Numbered from the stretch's first letter, positions 6,841-13,962 are shown. The stretch: 13,962 bases of DNA from an uncultured Lachnospiraceae bacterium (GCA_910588825.1 CAJURF010000088.1:1-13962), one strand, 5' to 3'. Translations and numbers: made by a program. The notes: generated by a model not told the origin, from the letters alone.

Positions 6841-7581
6841 ATGGATTTAGGTTTAAATTATGGTATTTACAATACCAGCCATATGAACCAACTAAATAAA
6901 TGGGCATGTCAGGTGTACAGGCAGAATGTGCATATTGCCCAGGGACATGATCATACAGAACAGACTTTAGTGCAGGACAAGAATTCCCCCAAAAGATTTG
7001 ATGTTTGTGAAATTGAACGGCGGATGGATGAGATTGAGAATCTGGAGGCAATTCCGTCGCCGGAGGACCCGCTGGAGAAGCTTTTTCAATTTGCGGATGA
7101 TAAATTTAAATACCGCCTATTAACTTTTAAGCATTTTACAGGAGTGGCGCGAAAAGCGGCGGAAGCAAATGACCCTTCCCTGCTGGAAGCAGAATATAAC
7201 CGTTTATTAGGCGAATTGGGGGATCGGGCAGATGAGGGGTATGCAGATATTTTGCGATCATGTTACGAGACAGGGATTGGCTGGTATAAAAGCGACCTGA
7301 AATGGAAGGCGTTTGTGAAACAGCATGTCTGGATGGAGCGGGGAAAAGAAGAAGATTACCAGGCTGAGGAAATTAATCTGAAAAACGAGTTGATAGAAAA
7401 CGGATTTGCTGTATTCAATGGCAAAGAGGGATGGGGAGATATTGTGAATGAATTTATAAGAAATGTCACATATTCTCTTTATAAAAACGCTGGATTTCAG
7501 CCGAATATGTCTTTTAGCGGAAGGGTAATGTCTGCAGATCAAATTAGATATTTCCAAAAGAAATATTCAAGTATTATGTAA
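6841..7581 (+). CDS. Hypothetical protein, first gene of a two-gene operon
   Basis: A 246-residue soluble, acidic protein without signal peptide or membrane segment. The N-terminus (MDLGLNYGIYNTSHMNQLNK) is polar. Residues about 55-80 are rich in Glu/Asp and the middle (about 80-180) is predicted-looking helical with many charged residues. The C-terminus is more basic (YFQKKYSSIM). No catalytic motif or known family is recognised. The ribosome binding site AGAAAGGGG is strong and the start is unambiguous. It lies 30 bp upstream of the gene at 7612, on the same strand, so the two are probably co-transcribed and act together. The long hairpin at 6665-6824 forms its leader. Confidence 0.75.
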   Translation: MDLGLNYGIYNTSHMNQLNKWACQVYRQNVHIAQGHDHTEQTLVQDKNSPKRFDVCEIERRMDEIENLEAIPSPEDPLEKLFQFADDKFKYRLLTFKHFTGVARKAAEANDPSLLEAEYNRLLGELGDRADEGYADILRSCYETGIGWYKSDLKWKAFVKQHVWMERGKEEDYQAEEINLKNELIENGFAVFNGKEGWGDIVNEFIRNVTYSLYKNAGFQPNMSFSGRVMSADQIRYFQKKYSSIM

Positions 7582-7611
7582 CTGACAGGTATATTTGAAA
7601 AGAGGTTATTT

Positions 7612-8397
7612 ATGAGCATGAGTTTAACACCAGCTTCTTCCAGACATCTCGTATATTGCAGCTCTGACAAAAAGAGTTATATTATTGATGATTACGAGAC
7701 ACAGACCCGGTTCGGTATGAAAGGGTCAAAGGGAAAATATGATTTTGTCATGAAAGACGGAACAAAAAATACACTTCAGCGCGCTGTGCGTCGATTAAAT
7801 CCGGCAAATAAATTTTATTTTAGTTCCCGCTTTAATCTTTCAGAGATTTCGTTGGAAAGCGCCCAGGCAGAGAATCTTATGGTGGAATTATATAACCGGG
7901 ATATTATTTCAGAAGATGAGATGAACGAATATACGTTTGTAGATGACGGTTTAGTTCCCCTCCCCAAAAACCATAACGGACACATGGGAATGGCAGAGGA
8001 TGAGCCGAATATATACCAGGCATTTAAACAGCTGGCCGCAGAAAAAGAGGAAAAGGCGAAGCACCTCAAGGGAGAAGAAAAAGAAGTAATGTCAAAAAAG
8101 GCTGAAATGTATTCCAGGCTTGCGGGGATTCTGAAGAGTATTTTTGGAGAAGTCCAGGGAACAGTGTCTGGTGTGGCAGAGTATCATAAAAGACTGGAAG
8201 AATTGAATCCGCCTGGTTTAGCAGATGGTAAAAGCCCAGGGGTTGTGAAAGACTTTCTGGATAAAGCCAGAGATGAAATCAATGATTCACTGGACAAAAT
8301 GGTTACTCCAAGCGAGTCGGCAGAAGAGAAAAGGCGGAGGCTGAAAATTTGGGAAAGGGAGCGTCTGTTTCAGGAGATACGAGGTGATTTTTCCTGA
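7612..8397 (+). CDS. Hypothetical protein, second gene of the operon
   Basis: A 261-residue charged cytoplasmic-looking protein with no signal peptide. The first 90 residues look like a compact alpha/beta region (RHLVYCSSDKKSYIIDDYET). Residues about 125-185 are strongly helical and Lys/Glu-rich, probably coiled coil, and the C-terminal 40 residues are again helical and basic (EEKRRRLKIWERERLF). No family is recognised. The start ATG has AGAGG 8 nt upstream. It is paired with the gene at 6841. Transcription of both probably ends at the stem-loop at 8541-8576. Confidence 0.75.
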   Translation: MSMSLTPASSRHLVYCSSDKKSYIIDDYETQTRFGMKGSKGKYDFVMKDGTKNTLQRAVRRLNPANKFYFSSRFNLSEISLESAQAENLMVELYNRDIISEDEMNEYTFVDDGLVPLPKNHNGHMGMAEDEPNIYQAFKQLAAEKEEKAKHLKGEEKEVMSKKAEMYSRLAGILKSIFGEVQGTVSGVAEYHKRLEELNPPGLADGKSPGVVKDFLDKARDEINDSLDKMVTPSESAEEKRRRLKIWERERLFQEIRGDFS

Positions 8398-8414
8398 ATA
8401 GCAGGCATTTATGT

Positions 8415-8440
8415 CTGGCACTGTGTTATAGCAGTGCCAG
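8415..8440 (+). repeat. Stem-loop just after the operon
   Basis: CTGGCACTG (8415-8423) pairs perfectly with CAGTGCCAG (8432-8440) around an 8-nt loop, 18 bp after the stop codon of the gene at 7612. There is no following T-run, so it is not a standard intrinsic terminator. It may protect the transcript 3' end. Confidence 0.55.
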
Positions 8441-8540
8441 GCGGCTGAAGAAGCAACGGCGAAAATTCTATTGAAGGAATCTGGCAGATTCGGAACATGA
8501 GAGTATCAATGATCATTTTACATACATATCGTTAAACATT

Positions 8541-8576
8541 AGGAGAATGCATATTTACGCCACATTCTCTTTTTTT
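8541..8576 (+). terminator. Intrinsic terminator
   Basis: AGGAGAATG (8541-8549) pairs with CATTCTCTT (8563-8571), with one G-U, and is followed at once by a run of T (8570-8576). Placed about 145 bp after the second operon gene and before the next promoter, it fits as the operon terminator. The minus strand lacks an equally good T-run. Confidence 0.7.
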
Positions 8577-8693
8577 CGTTTTAACCAGGCATTAAAAAGC
8601 TATATGAAAAAACAATATAAAGAAGAGTTTCTTCTAAAACTATACATTAAAAATACTCAGTACCATAAATATGTCTACAGATATAATATTTAA

Positions 8694-8722
8694 TTGACAA
8701 AAATTGGTTATAAATATATTAT
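8694..8722 (+). promoter_or_regulatory. Sigma-A type promoter for the BlaI-like gene
   Basis: A consensus -35 TTGACA (8694-8699), a 17-bp spacer and -10 TATTAT (8717-8722) in very AT-rich DNA. Transcription would start near 8729, giving a leader of about 180 nt before the gene at 8911. That leader holds two inverted repeats (8813-8836, 8858-8886). Confidence 0.65.
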
Positions 8723-8812
8723 TTTAATATAATATGAAATGCATGTGGTTATAATGCAATAAAAAGATATATGAAAAGGACGGGGGAGCGCTGTGGGCGG
8801 TGAGATGGAAAT

Positions 8813-8836
8813 CAGGTTATTGAGTACGATAACCTG
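8813..8836. promoter_or_regulatory. Inverted repeat CAGGTTAT/ATAACCTG
   Basis: Perfect 8-bp arms (8813-8820 and 8829-8836) around 8 nt. It sits in the leader of the BlaI-like repressor gene and could be an operator for autoregulation or an RNA stem. It does not match the classic BlaI TACA-N2-TGTA core exactly. Confidence 0.4.
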
Positions 8837-8852
8837 TACTCCATGCACTCAT

Positions 8853-8893
8853 TAAGGAACTGTTAAGAAATAACTTTTGAACAGTTTCTAAGA
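8853..8893. repeat. Short palindromic element related to the 6665-6824 ends
   Basis: AAGGAACTGTT at 8854-8864 is mirrored by AACAGTTTCTAAG at 8880-8892. Both arms resemble the outer arms of the hairpin element at 6665-6824 (AGGAGCTGTATG and CATACAGTTTCTTAG). It ends about 18 bp before the BlaI-like start codon, just as the larger element ends just before the gene at 6841. Confidence 0.5.
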
Positions 8894-8910
8894 GCCACGG
8901 CGGGAAAATT

Positions 8911-9288
8911 ATGAAGAAAAATTACGGATTAACCAATACGGAAATGCAGATTATGGAGCTTTTGTGGAGCTCCGAAAAGCCGATGACATTCAGAGAAATT
9001 ATGGATGTGGCAGCGACACAGTGGAAAAAGAAATGGAAAGCGCAGACATTAAATACTTATTTGAACGGATTGCAGAAAATGAAGATGATCCGGGCAAAGC
9101 AGAGCAAAACATCGCCATACAATGAGTATTGTCCCATGTGTACAAAGGAACAGCATATCCATAAATGGACGAAAGAGATGGTGGAAACCTGTTATGACAA
9201 TTCGTTTGGACGTTTTGTGTCGGCTTTTATTGGCGATGGGAAACTGTCGAAGGAGGATGCGGAGGAATTGAAGAAGCTGTTGGAATAG
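8911..9288 (+). CDS. BlaI/MecI/CopY-family winged-helix repressor
   Basis: A 125-residue protein. Residues 5-65 match the BlaI winged helix: LTNTEMQIMELLWSSEKPMT, then a recognition-helix region KAQTLNTYLNGLQKMKMI. Residues 70-125 form the helical dimerisation part, ending LSKEDAEELKKLLE as in the family; the length is typical. It should bind an operator near its own promoter (8694-8722) as a dimer and repress until cleaved or displaced. Unusually, a C-x2-C-x4-H-x-H cluster (C74, C77, H82, H84) sits just after the wing, which could bind metal or respond to redox. No M56/BlaR1 sensor peptidase is adjacent. The ribosome binding site is weak (GGCGGGAA). Confidence 0.88.
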   Translation: MKKNYGLTNTEMQIMELLWSSEKPMTFREIMDVAATQWKKKWKAQTLNTYLNGLQKMKMIRAKQSKTSPYNEYCPMCTKEQHIHKWTKEMVETCYDNSFGRFVSAFIGDGKLSKEDAEELKKLLE

Positions 9289-9353
9289 CACAGGCACAGG
9301 ATTTGTCAGGGCGGGAGATAATAAAGAACGATAGGGAAAGGCGTATGGTGTAG

Positions 9354-9770
9354 ATGATTTCAATTTTGCCAGTGCAGGCATATAGCAGTTCGTCGGATCA
9401 TTTTGCAAAGTATCAGAAGAGATTAGATGAATTGAATCATATTTTAGAGACTGGCTATGCACTGTTTCCGGATAGGAACATATCTGATGAAGAAATGACG
9501 GGTTTTTTACAGGGGATGTCCATATCTGAATTTGACGATTATATTTATTCCCTTCATGACTTGGATATGGAGTTTAAGAAAAATGAATTGAGTATTACAC
9601 GGCAGAAAATAGATATTCCCAATAATTCGGTAAAGAATACAAAATCTGATAACAGGCAGTTATCATTTATCATGTATATTCAAGGCAGAAGAAGGACATG
9701 TGGGCGCTTCTTGCCGCAATATGTTAGTACCCACAAAAGTAGAGGAGGGCCATTATATCAGATTCGATAA
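9354..9770 (+). CDS. Hypothetical protein, possibly frameshifted with the next frame
   Basis: The frame encodes 138 residues. The first 95 or so look like a real protein: a polar start (ISILPVQAYSSSSDHFAKY), helical segments and an acidic motif SISEFDDYIYSLHDLDMEF. After about residue 100 the frame turns arginine-rich and unlike coding sequence, while the overlapping frame from 9700 becomes protein-like. A one-base frameshift between about 9635 and 9700 would join the two into one protein of about 215 residues. Alternatively they are two overlapping genes. No family is recognised. It lies 65 bp after the BlaI-like gene and is probably co-transcribed with it. Confidence 0.5.
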   Translation: MISILPVQAYSSSSDHFAKYQKRLDELNHILETGYALFPDRNISDEEMTGFLQGMSISEFDDYIYSLHDLDMEFKKNELSITRQKIDIPNNSVKNTKSDNRQLSFIMYIQGRRRTCGRFLPQYVSTHKSRGGPLYQIR

Positions 9771-10017
9771 AATGAGAAAATTTCCGGATATTGTAGATAA
9801 GAAATTGTATATTTACTGTTTTGATACAGACATGCATTGGGAAATATCTTTCAAAAATAAGTGGGAAGACTTAAGCTTTTTTATCGGACAGAATGGTTAC
9901 TATGCGGTATATATAATTCCGGACGAAGATAAGGGCATCATAGCGGATGTGGAAGACCTTATTTATATAACAGAATTTGACGAAGATCGGGGAAGATATA
10001 TGACAAATAAACTATAA
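9700..10017 (+). CDS. Hypothetical protein (or C-terminal half of the 9354 gene)
   Basis: GTG at 9700 has AAGGA at only 3-nt spacing; the ATG at 9721 has no ribosome binding site. The frame stays open upstream to about 9637, without a better start. The 105 residues look like a compact beta-rich domain with aromatic strands (KKLYIYCFDTDMHWEISF, GYYAVYIIPDED) and an acidic end. No family is recognised. The poor start signals favour a frameshifted continuation of the gene at 9354, but a separate gene translated by coupling is possible. Confidence 0.5.
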   Translation: MGASCRNMLVPTKVEEGHYIRFDKMRKFPDIVDKKLYIYCFDTDMHWEISFKNKWEDLSFFIGQNGYYAVYIIPDEDKGIIADVEDLIYITEFDEDRGRYMTNKL

Positions 10018-10046
10018 AGACAGCTTATTTTAGACAAATATTTTCC

Positions 10047-10058
10047 TACAGCTCCTAA
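10047..10058 (-). repeat. 12-bp inverted copy of the TTAGGAGCTGTA end
   Basis: TACAGCTCCTAA is the exact reverse complement of TTAGGAGCTGTA at 6663-6674 and one base from that of 11248-11259. It lies just before the ribosome binding site of the gene at 10074, the same position relative to a start codon as the copies before 6841 and 8911. Confidence 0.55.
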
Positions 10059-10073
10059 AAGGAGGGGAGTGTC

Positions 10074-11244
10074 ATGGCATATATTAAGAGGGCTGCTGAA
10101 GATACAGCTGCACGGGTTTCGAAAATGTTTCCAGTACTTTTGATAACTGGACCCCGGCAAGTTGGGAAAACCACGTTATTGCAAAAACTGGCAGAAGAAC
10201 ACAAGGAAGCAGGTGTAGAACGAAAATATGTCACGTTAGACGACCCTGACGCGAGATATCTTGCAAAACACGACCCTGCTCTGTTTTTGCAAAGGTACTC
10301 TCCGCCGGTATTGATTGATGAGATTCAGTATGCAACAGAGCTGTTTCCCTATATTAAAATGAGTGTGGACCGGTCAAAACGAAAGGGTGATTTCTGGCTT
10401 ACAGGTTCCCAGGCTTTCCGGCTTATGAATAATGTAAGTGAAAGTCTTGCAGGGCGCGTCGGTATCGTGCATTTGTTAGGCTTGTCTGATGCGGATATTT
10501 AAGGGTTCAATGCCGCAGCTTTATGCAGATGAAAATGTTGATTGGGAAATCTATTACCGTTCTTATGTTGATACGTATTTACAGAGGGATATCCGGGATC
10601 TGGCGCAGGTTGCAGATGAGATGCAGTTTTACAACTTTATGACAGTTGCAGCGGCACATACGGCCAGACCGGTTGTATACGAGGAACTGGCAGCTGCGGC
10701 GGGGGTGTCGGCTCCCACAGCAAAAAAATGGCTGTCAATTTTGGTATCGTCACATATTGCAGCACTGGTACAGCCGTATCACAATAATGCGTTAAAAAGC
10801 GTTGTAAAAATGCCGCTCCTTCATTTTTTGGATACCGGTCTGACAGCATATCTGTTAAAGTGGGGAAGTCCGGAGGTACTGGAAAGAGGTGCCATGTCAG
10901 GGGCTATTTTCGAGAGCTATGTGTTTTCCGAAATTTATAAAAGTTATCTGAACGCGGGAAAAGAGCCTCCTGTTTTTTATTATAGAGATAAGGAACAGAA
11001 GGAGATTGACCTGTTGATCTATCAAAATGGGGTACTGTCTCCAATAGAAATTAAAAAGGCCGCTTCACCGGGAAAAGGGGCAATTAAGAATTTCCATGTC
11101 CTGGACCCGGTTAGCAAAGGGGAATTTTTTGGCGGTGTGGAGAGTCTTAAAACAGAAATAGGTACAGGGAGTGTTATCTGTATGGCGGGAGATTTGCTGC
11201 CTGTTGATGCTAAAAACTGGTATGTGCCAGTATGGCTGATTTGA
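10074..11244 (+). pseudogene. AAA ATPase with DUF4143 domain, broken by internal deletion
   Basis: Frame one (10074-10502) has Walker A GPRQVGKT (residues 26-33), Walker B VLIDE (79-83), a sensor-like WLTGSQ (108-113) and ESLAGR (123-128). Frame two (10489-11244) starts within it and carries the C-terminal DUF4143 part: a winged-helix-like region (about 60-100 of this piece) and a PD-(D/E)xK-like core with D174 and IEIKK (186-190). Relatives are one chain of about 410-430 residues. Here about 35-45 residues between HLLGLS and FKGSMP are missing and the frame changes at 10489-10502, so this is most simply a deletion with loss of frame. A rescued two-chain product is possible but unlikely. The ribosome binding site GGAGGGG is strong. 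The role of this ATPase family is poorly known. Confidence 0.82.
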
Positions 11245-11247
11245 CGG

Positions 11248-11261
11248 TTAGGAACTGTATG
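11248..11261 (+). repeat. Copy of the TTAGGARCTGTATG end
   Basis: TTAGGAACTGTATG differs by one base from 6663-6676 and begins four bases after the DUF4143 stop codon. No matching right end was found before 11355. Confidence 0.5.
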
Positions 11262-11284
11262 TGAGCAGTATATATTGCGGCAGC

Positions 11285-11317
11285 GGCAGGTGATGCAAAG
11301 GTGCTGAATCATCTGCC
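11285..11317 (+). repeat. Stem-loop upstream of the pdaB-like fragment
   Basis: GGCAGGTGAT (11285-11294) pairs with ATCATCTGCC (11308-11317) with one G-U. There is no T-run after it. It is either a transcript-end structure of the DUF4143 gene or part of the leader of the next gene. Confidence 0.4.
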
Positions 11318-11355
11318 AACAGCATAAAATAATAACAACGCCTTTGGAGCAAATC

Positions 11356-11550
11356 ATGTTAAAAGAAAGAGTAAAGCGGATGGCGGCCTGGATGGTTATG
11401 GCTGTTCTGGTTATCAGCGCCATCCGCTATGTGCCGGAAGTTGTCACTGTCAGTACCAGTGTGGATGGGAGGGAGCTGCCTATTTATTGTGTTGACACCG
11501 AAAAGCCGCAGATTGCGCTAAGCTTTGATGCCGCTTGTGGGGGCGGGTGA
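11356..11550 (+). pseudogene. 5' fragment of a PdaB-like polysaccharide deacetylase gene
   Basis: ATG 11356 follows TTTGGAG with good spacing. The protein begins with a signal anchor (basic start, then MAAWMVMAVLVISAI), then ELPIYCVDTEKPQIALSFDAA, the strongly conserved entry to the NodB-type deacetylase domain in PdaB-like sporulation proteins, where SFDAAWG carries the first metal/catalytic Asp. Here the sequence changes right after SFDAA to CGGG and a stop. Roughly 200 downstream residues, with the His motifs, are missing. The break coincides with the 3' end of the serine recombinase gene, so the gene was interrupted by that element. The remaining part is not in this window. Confidence 0.8.
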
Positions 11551-13113
11551 TTGCGGGGGAAAGCTGTATTTGTCTTCATTGGAAAAATTATAGATGATTT
11601 TTATTTTATGGCCGTCATATATTTCGATTTTATGTATCATTTCTACGATAATGCTTCTGTCCAGCCGTTGGATGTTTTGGTGTTCCAGGAGATGTCTGCA
11701 CCAGGAATTGCCAGGTGTTTCCGGAAGGATTTCAGGGCAGGTGTCAGGGAGTCTGCCGGACAGGGGTTCTGTTAATCTCTTGATTTGGCTCAGCAGCAGG
11801 TCTTCTTTTTTTATGTAATCTTCTCTGTATGTGATGTATTCTTCTTTGGAAATCAGGTCCTCCTTGTAATCTTCATAGATAGACTGCTTTAATTTCTGTA
11901 TTTTTTTCAACCTGGCGTGAAGCTGGGAAACTTTTGTGGTATGGGACGGTTTTGAGTCTTCCAGGGCACCAGTATAGTTTTTTTCCAGAAGCTGCCGGAG
12001 GTTTTTGGTGTGCGAAAGGATGACCTGTATATCTTCCAGTATGATTTTTTCCAGGACAGCGTGGGAGATTGAGTGGGGAGTGCAGTACTGCCTGCCGGAG
12101 CGGACATAGGTTCCGCAGTAGTAGTGCTGGGGGGCCTTCTTTGTCATGGCTCTGCCGCAGTCTTTGCATTTGAGGAAGCCCGCGAAGATGCTCACGTTTG
12201 TGTCCAGGCCGGGGGTTCTTGTTCTGCGTTTTAACAGCTCCTGTGCCTTTTCCCAGTCAGCTTTCTCGATGATGGGTTCGTGGGTATTTTCCACGATGAT
12301 CCAATCTGATTTTTCTCTGGATTTGGGTTTTTGGCGCATGTGCTGGGTCTTTCTGCCCTGTACCATATTTCCGGTGTAAAGTTCGTTTTGAAGGATGCGG
12401 TTTATGGTGGAGTAAGTCCAGTAGCAGGTGGTCTGCAGCCGGTTGCTGTTCCGGTAATTTTCACCGTTCATCTTTTTGTATTCTGACGGGCAGACGATGC
12501 CGTCCTCATTTAATATAGAAGCGATGCGCAGTTTTCCGCAGCCGCTGAGGTAGAGACGGAAAATCCTGCGGATAACTTCTGCGGCGTATTCGTCGATGAT
12601 CAGCTTATTTTTATCAGAGGGAGACTTTTTGTAACCGTAGGAGGCGAAAGCACCGATAAATTCTCCGGCTTTTTGTTTGGTGGAGACTGAGGCATGGATT
12701 TTTTCGGAGATATCTCTGGCGTATTGTTCGTTAAAAATATTTTTTATGGGCAGCAGCAGGTCGTAGGGCTTTTGCAGGCTGTCAATGTTGTCAGTGATGG
12801 AGATGAAGCGGACATTGTGGACGGGAAAATAGCGTTCCAGGTATTTCCCGGTGTCAATGTAATCCCGTCCGAACCGGGACAAGTCTTTGACGATGACACA
12901 GTTTATGTGCCCGGATTCGATATCTTTTGTCATGTTTTGAAAGGATGGACGGGTGAAATTGGTTCCTGTGAAGCCGTCATCTATGTAAACGCTGTCTTTG
13001 ATACAACTGATTTTGCCTTGAACATTTTGATTTTGGCATACTTTTTGATTTTGTCTCGGAGGGGGAGGGGTCAAATTGCCAATAGTGTAAAATAAAACAG
13101 TGGAATTATTCAT
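11518..13113 (-). pseudogene. Large serine recombinase (TnpX-like), catalytic N-terminus missing
   Basis: The 531-codon frame on the minus strand has, in order: the later part of a resolvase catalytic domain (YIDDGFTGTNFTRPSF 43-58, VKDLSRFGRDY 75-85), a Recombinase domain (about 150-260), a zinc ribbon (C326, C329, C343, C354), a coiled coil (about 385-450) and a DUF4368-like tail (IIVEMIHKIEIYDGHKIKII). In relatives the protein opens with a Y-x-R-x-S motif holding the nucleophilic serine, about 45-60 residues before YIDDG. Here the first 38 residues are Pro/Gln-rich and lack it, so the protein should be inactive for strand exchange. The last residues (about 521-531) read into the pdaB-like gene, showing that the element end lies near 11530-11550. 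Confidence 0.85.
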
Positions 13114-13293
13114 ATTTGAGTATATAATGAATTTATCAAGTCAAAATTTACAATTTGGAGAGGAGTTGTTGGATATAAGATGAAACTTAATGCTGGCGAA
13201 AAAGTATTCTCAAAATTACATAGGCAAGCACATTACATTAATGATAAATGTGCATATAGATACTATAATGATTTCTGGAATAGCATAATATAA
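13114..13293. other. Spacer with a small open frame (13180-13293)
   Basis: A 37-codon plus-strand frame begins at ATG 13180 (MKLNAGEKVFSKLHRQAHYI) after GGAGAGGAG at an over-long spacing of about 13 nt. It stops at TAA 13291-13293, one base before the IS3 terminus. A TATAAT box lies at 13123-13128, with no clear -35. The peptide resembles nothing recognised; it may be the start of a gene truncated by the IS3 insertion or a chance frame. Confidence 0.3.
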
Positions 13294-13457
13294 TGTACCC
13301 ATAACCGTGGACAATCTAATTAGTGTAGTCCCCTCATCTTAGACATATCGTCAAGTCGGTTCCGACAGATTAGACAGTCACACTAATTGGTCCCGCTCCC
13401 TTGGACATCAGCACGGATCCTGCCCCTTAAATCGGACAGCCTCTTGCTCTGGCATGG

Positions 13458-13463
13458 TATAAT
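13458..13463 (+). promoter_or_regulatory. -10 box of the IS3 promoter
   Basis: TATAAT preceded by TGG (an extended -10 look), about 20 bp upstream of the orfA start at 13484. The -35 candidate (CGGACA, about 13433-13438) has a long 19-bp spacer. The ribosome binding site GGAGG (about 13474-13478) is well placed. Confidence 0.5.
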
Positions 13464-13483
13464 AGATACAGAAGGAGGATGCC

Positions 13484-13962
13484 ATGAGCAGGAAACAGTT
13501 TACCGAAGAGCAGCAGCAAAAGCTGCGCCAGAATCCATATGTTTACAGCATCACAGCCACGCGCCTTTCCCTCACAAGGGAGTTCAAGGAACTATTCATG
13601 GAAGCCTGCAGGGCCGGCGGAACATCCAGGAAACCCTGCAGGCCGCAGGCAACTCGCTGTCAGTCAGTTCCTTATGCTCCATGGCTGGCGTATCCCGAAG
13701 CGGATACTACGCCTGGCTCAAGGCCGCACCCATCAGGGAAGCGCAGGAGCAGAGGGACCGTGAGGATTTTGACCTGATACTGGGAGCCTACCGTATGCGT
13801 GGCTATTCCAAAGGGGCAAAAGGCATATATATGGCCCTCCGCCATATGGAACCCCCGGTTCATCATGAACCTCAAAAAAATACGCAGGCTCATGGACAAA
13901 TACAGCTTGTCATGCCCTGTGCGCAAGGCAAACCCTTACCGGAGGATGGCCAGGGCCCTGAA
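13484..13962 (+). pseudogene. IS3-family transposase, orfA/orfB fused by deletion and frameshifted
   Basis: orfA begins MSRKQFTEEQQQKLRQNPYV and matches the helix-turn-helix leader of IS3-type OrfA up to about residue 45 (FMEACRAGG). It then jumps near 13635, in another frame, to orfB sequence (GNSLSVSSLCSMAGVSRSGY, then YRMRGYSKGAKGIYMALRHM), which normally lies several hundred bases downstream. The rest of orfA and the start of orfB are missing. A second shift near the C-run at 13853-13857 moves the reading to IMNLKKIRRLMDKYSLSCPV. The catalytic DDE region would start beyond the window. Not functional as read. Confidence 0.78.

Larger units (their letters stand above)
13294..13962 (+). mobile_element. 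IS3-family element, left part, internally deleted
   Basis: The left end probably begins TGTACCCATAACCGTGGACA at 13294, with TG as its first bases, as is usual for IS3 termini. It is followed by an orfA start (13484) and, after a deletion, orfB-like sequence to the window edge. The right terminus is outside the window. The leader (13294-13483) is otherwise non-coding. Confidence 0.7.

Noticed and set aside
11518..11550. Natural C-terminus of the serine recombinase
   Set aside because: The final residues are the reverse reading of the pdaB-like gene, so the frame simply runs past the element end.
13011..13075. CRISPR-like short repeats (CAAAATCA units)
   Set aside because: Only three or four imperfect 8-mers at uneven spacing; simple A-rich repetition, not an array.
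12694..13095. 133-codon plus-strand open frame opposite the serine recombinase
   Set aside because: It is the complement of a well-supported recombinase reading frame, with no ribosome binding site or recognisable product.

Overview
The window looks like an accessory region of a low-to-moderate GC, spore-forming Firmicute, most likely a Clostridia/Lachnospiraceae gut bacterium. The support is strong purine-rich ribosome binding sites, AT-rich spacers, a fragment of a PdaB-like sporulation polysaccharide deacetylase, a BlaI-type repressor, a DUF4143-type ATPase and a TnpX-type large serine recombinase. The genus cannot be fixed from the sequence.

Layout. 1-194: flank carrying a solitary 17-bp insertion-sequence end. 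195-1999: an IS66-family element bounded by 19/20 matching inverted repeats and a perfect 8-bp target duplication, with a transposase gene broken by several frameshifts. 2361-3338 and 3769-5310: two tandem exported proteins that share a nearly identical N-terminal two-repeat module; one carries a C39-like cysteine peptidase domain and the other a membrane anchor and a probable beta-propeller. 5422-6362: an IS4-superfamily element with a large internal deletion, directly abutting the C-terminal remnant of a bacterial Ig-like domain protein (to 6654).

6665-6824 folds as an almost continuous 160-nt hairpin ending at the ribosome binding site of a two-gene operon of unknown function (6841-7581, 7612-8397). 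A strong promoter (8694-8722) then leads through small palindromes to a BlaI/CopY-type repressor (8911-9288) and to two short unknown frames (9354-9770, 9700-10017). An AAA ATPase/DUF4143 gene (10074-11244) is broken by an internal deletion.

11356-11550 is the 5' end of a pdaB-like gene cut at its first catalytic motif. The interruption is a convergent large serine recombinase gene (11518-13113) that has lost its catalytic N-terminus. From 13294 to the window edge lies an IS3-family element, also internally deleted.

The region is a graveyard of mobile elements with a few intact islands. The most system-like content is the tandem secreted pair at 2361-5310, and the 6841-10017 unknown genes, which carry an elaborate hairpin leader and related palindromic ends. 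Functions of those unknown genes are not claimed.
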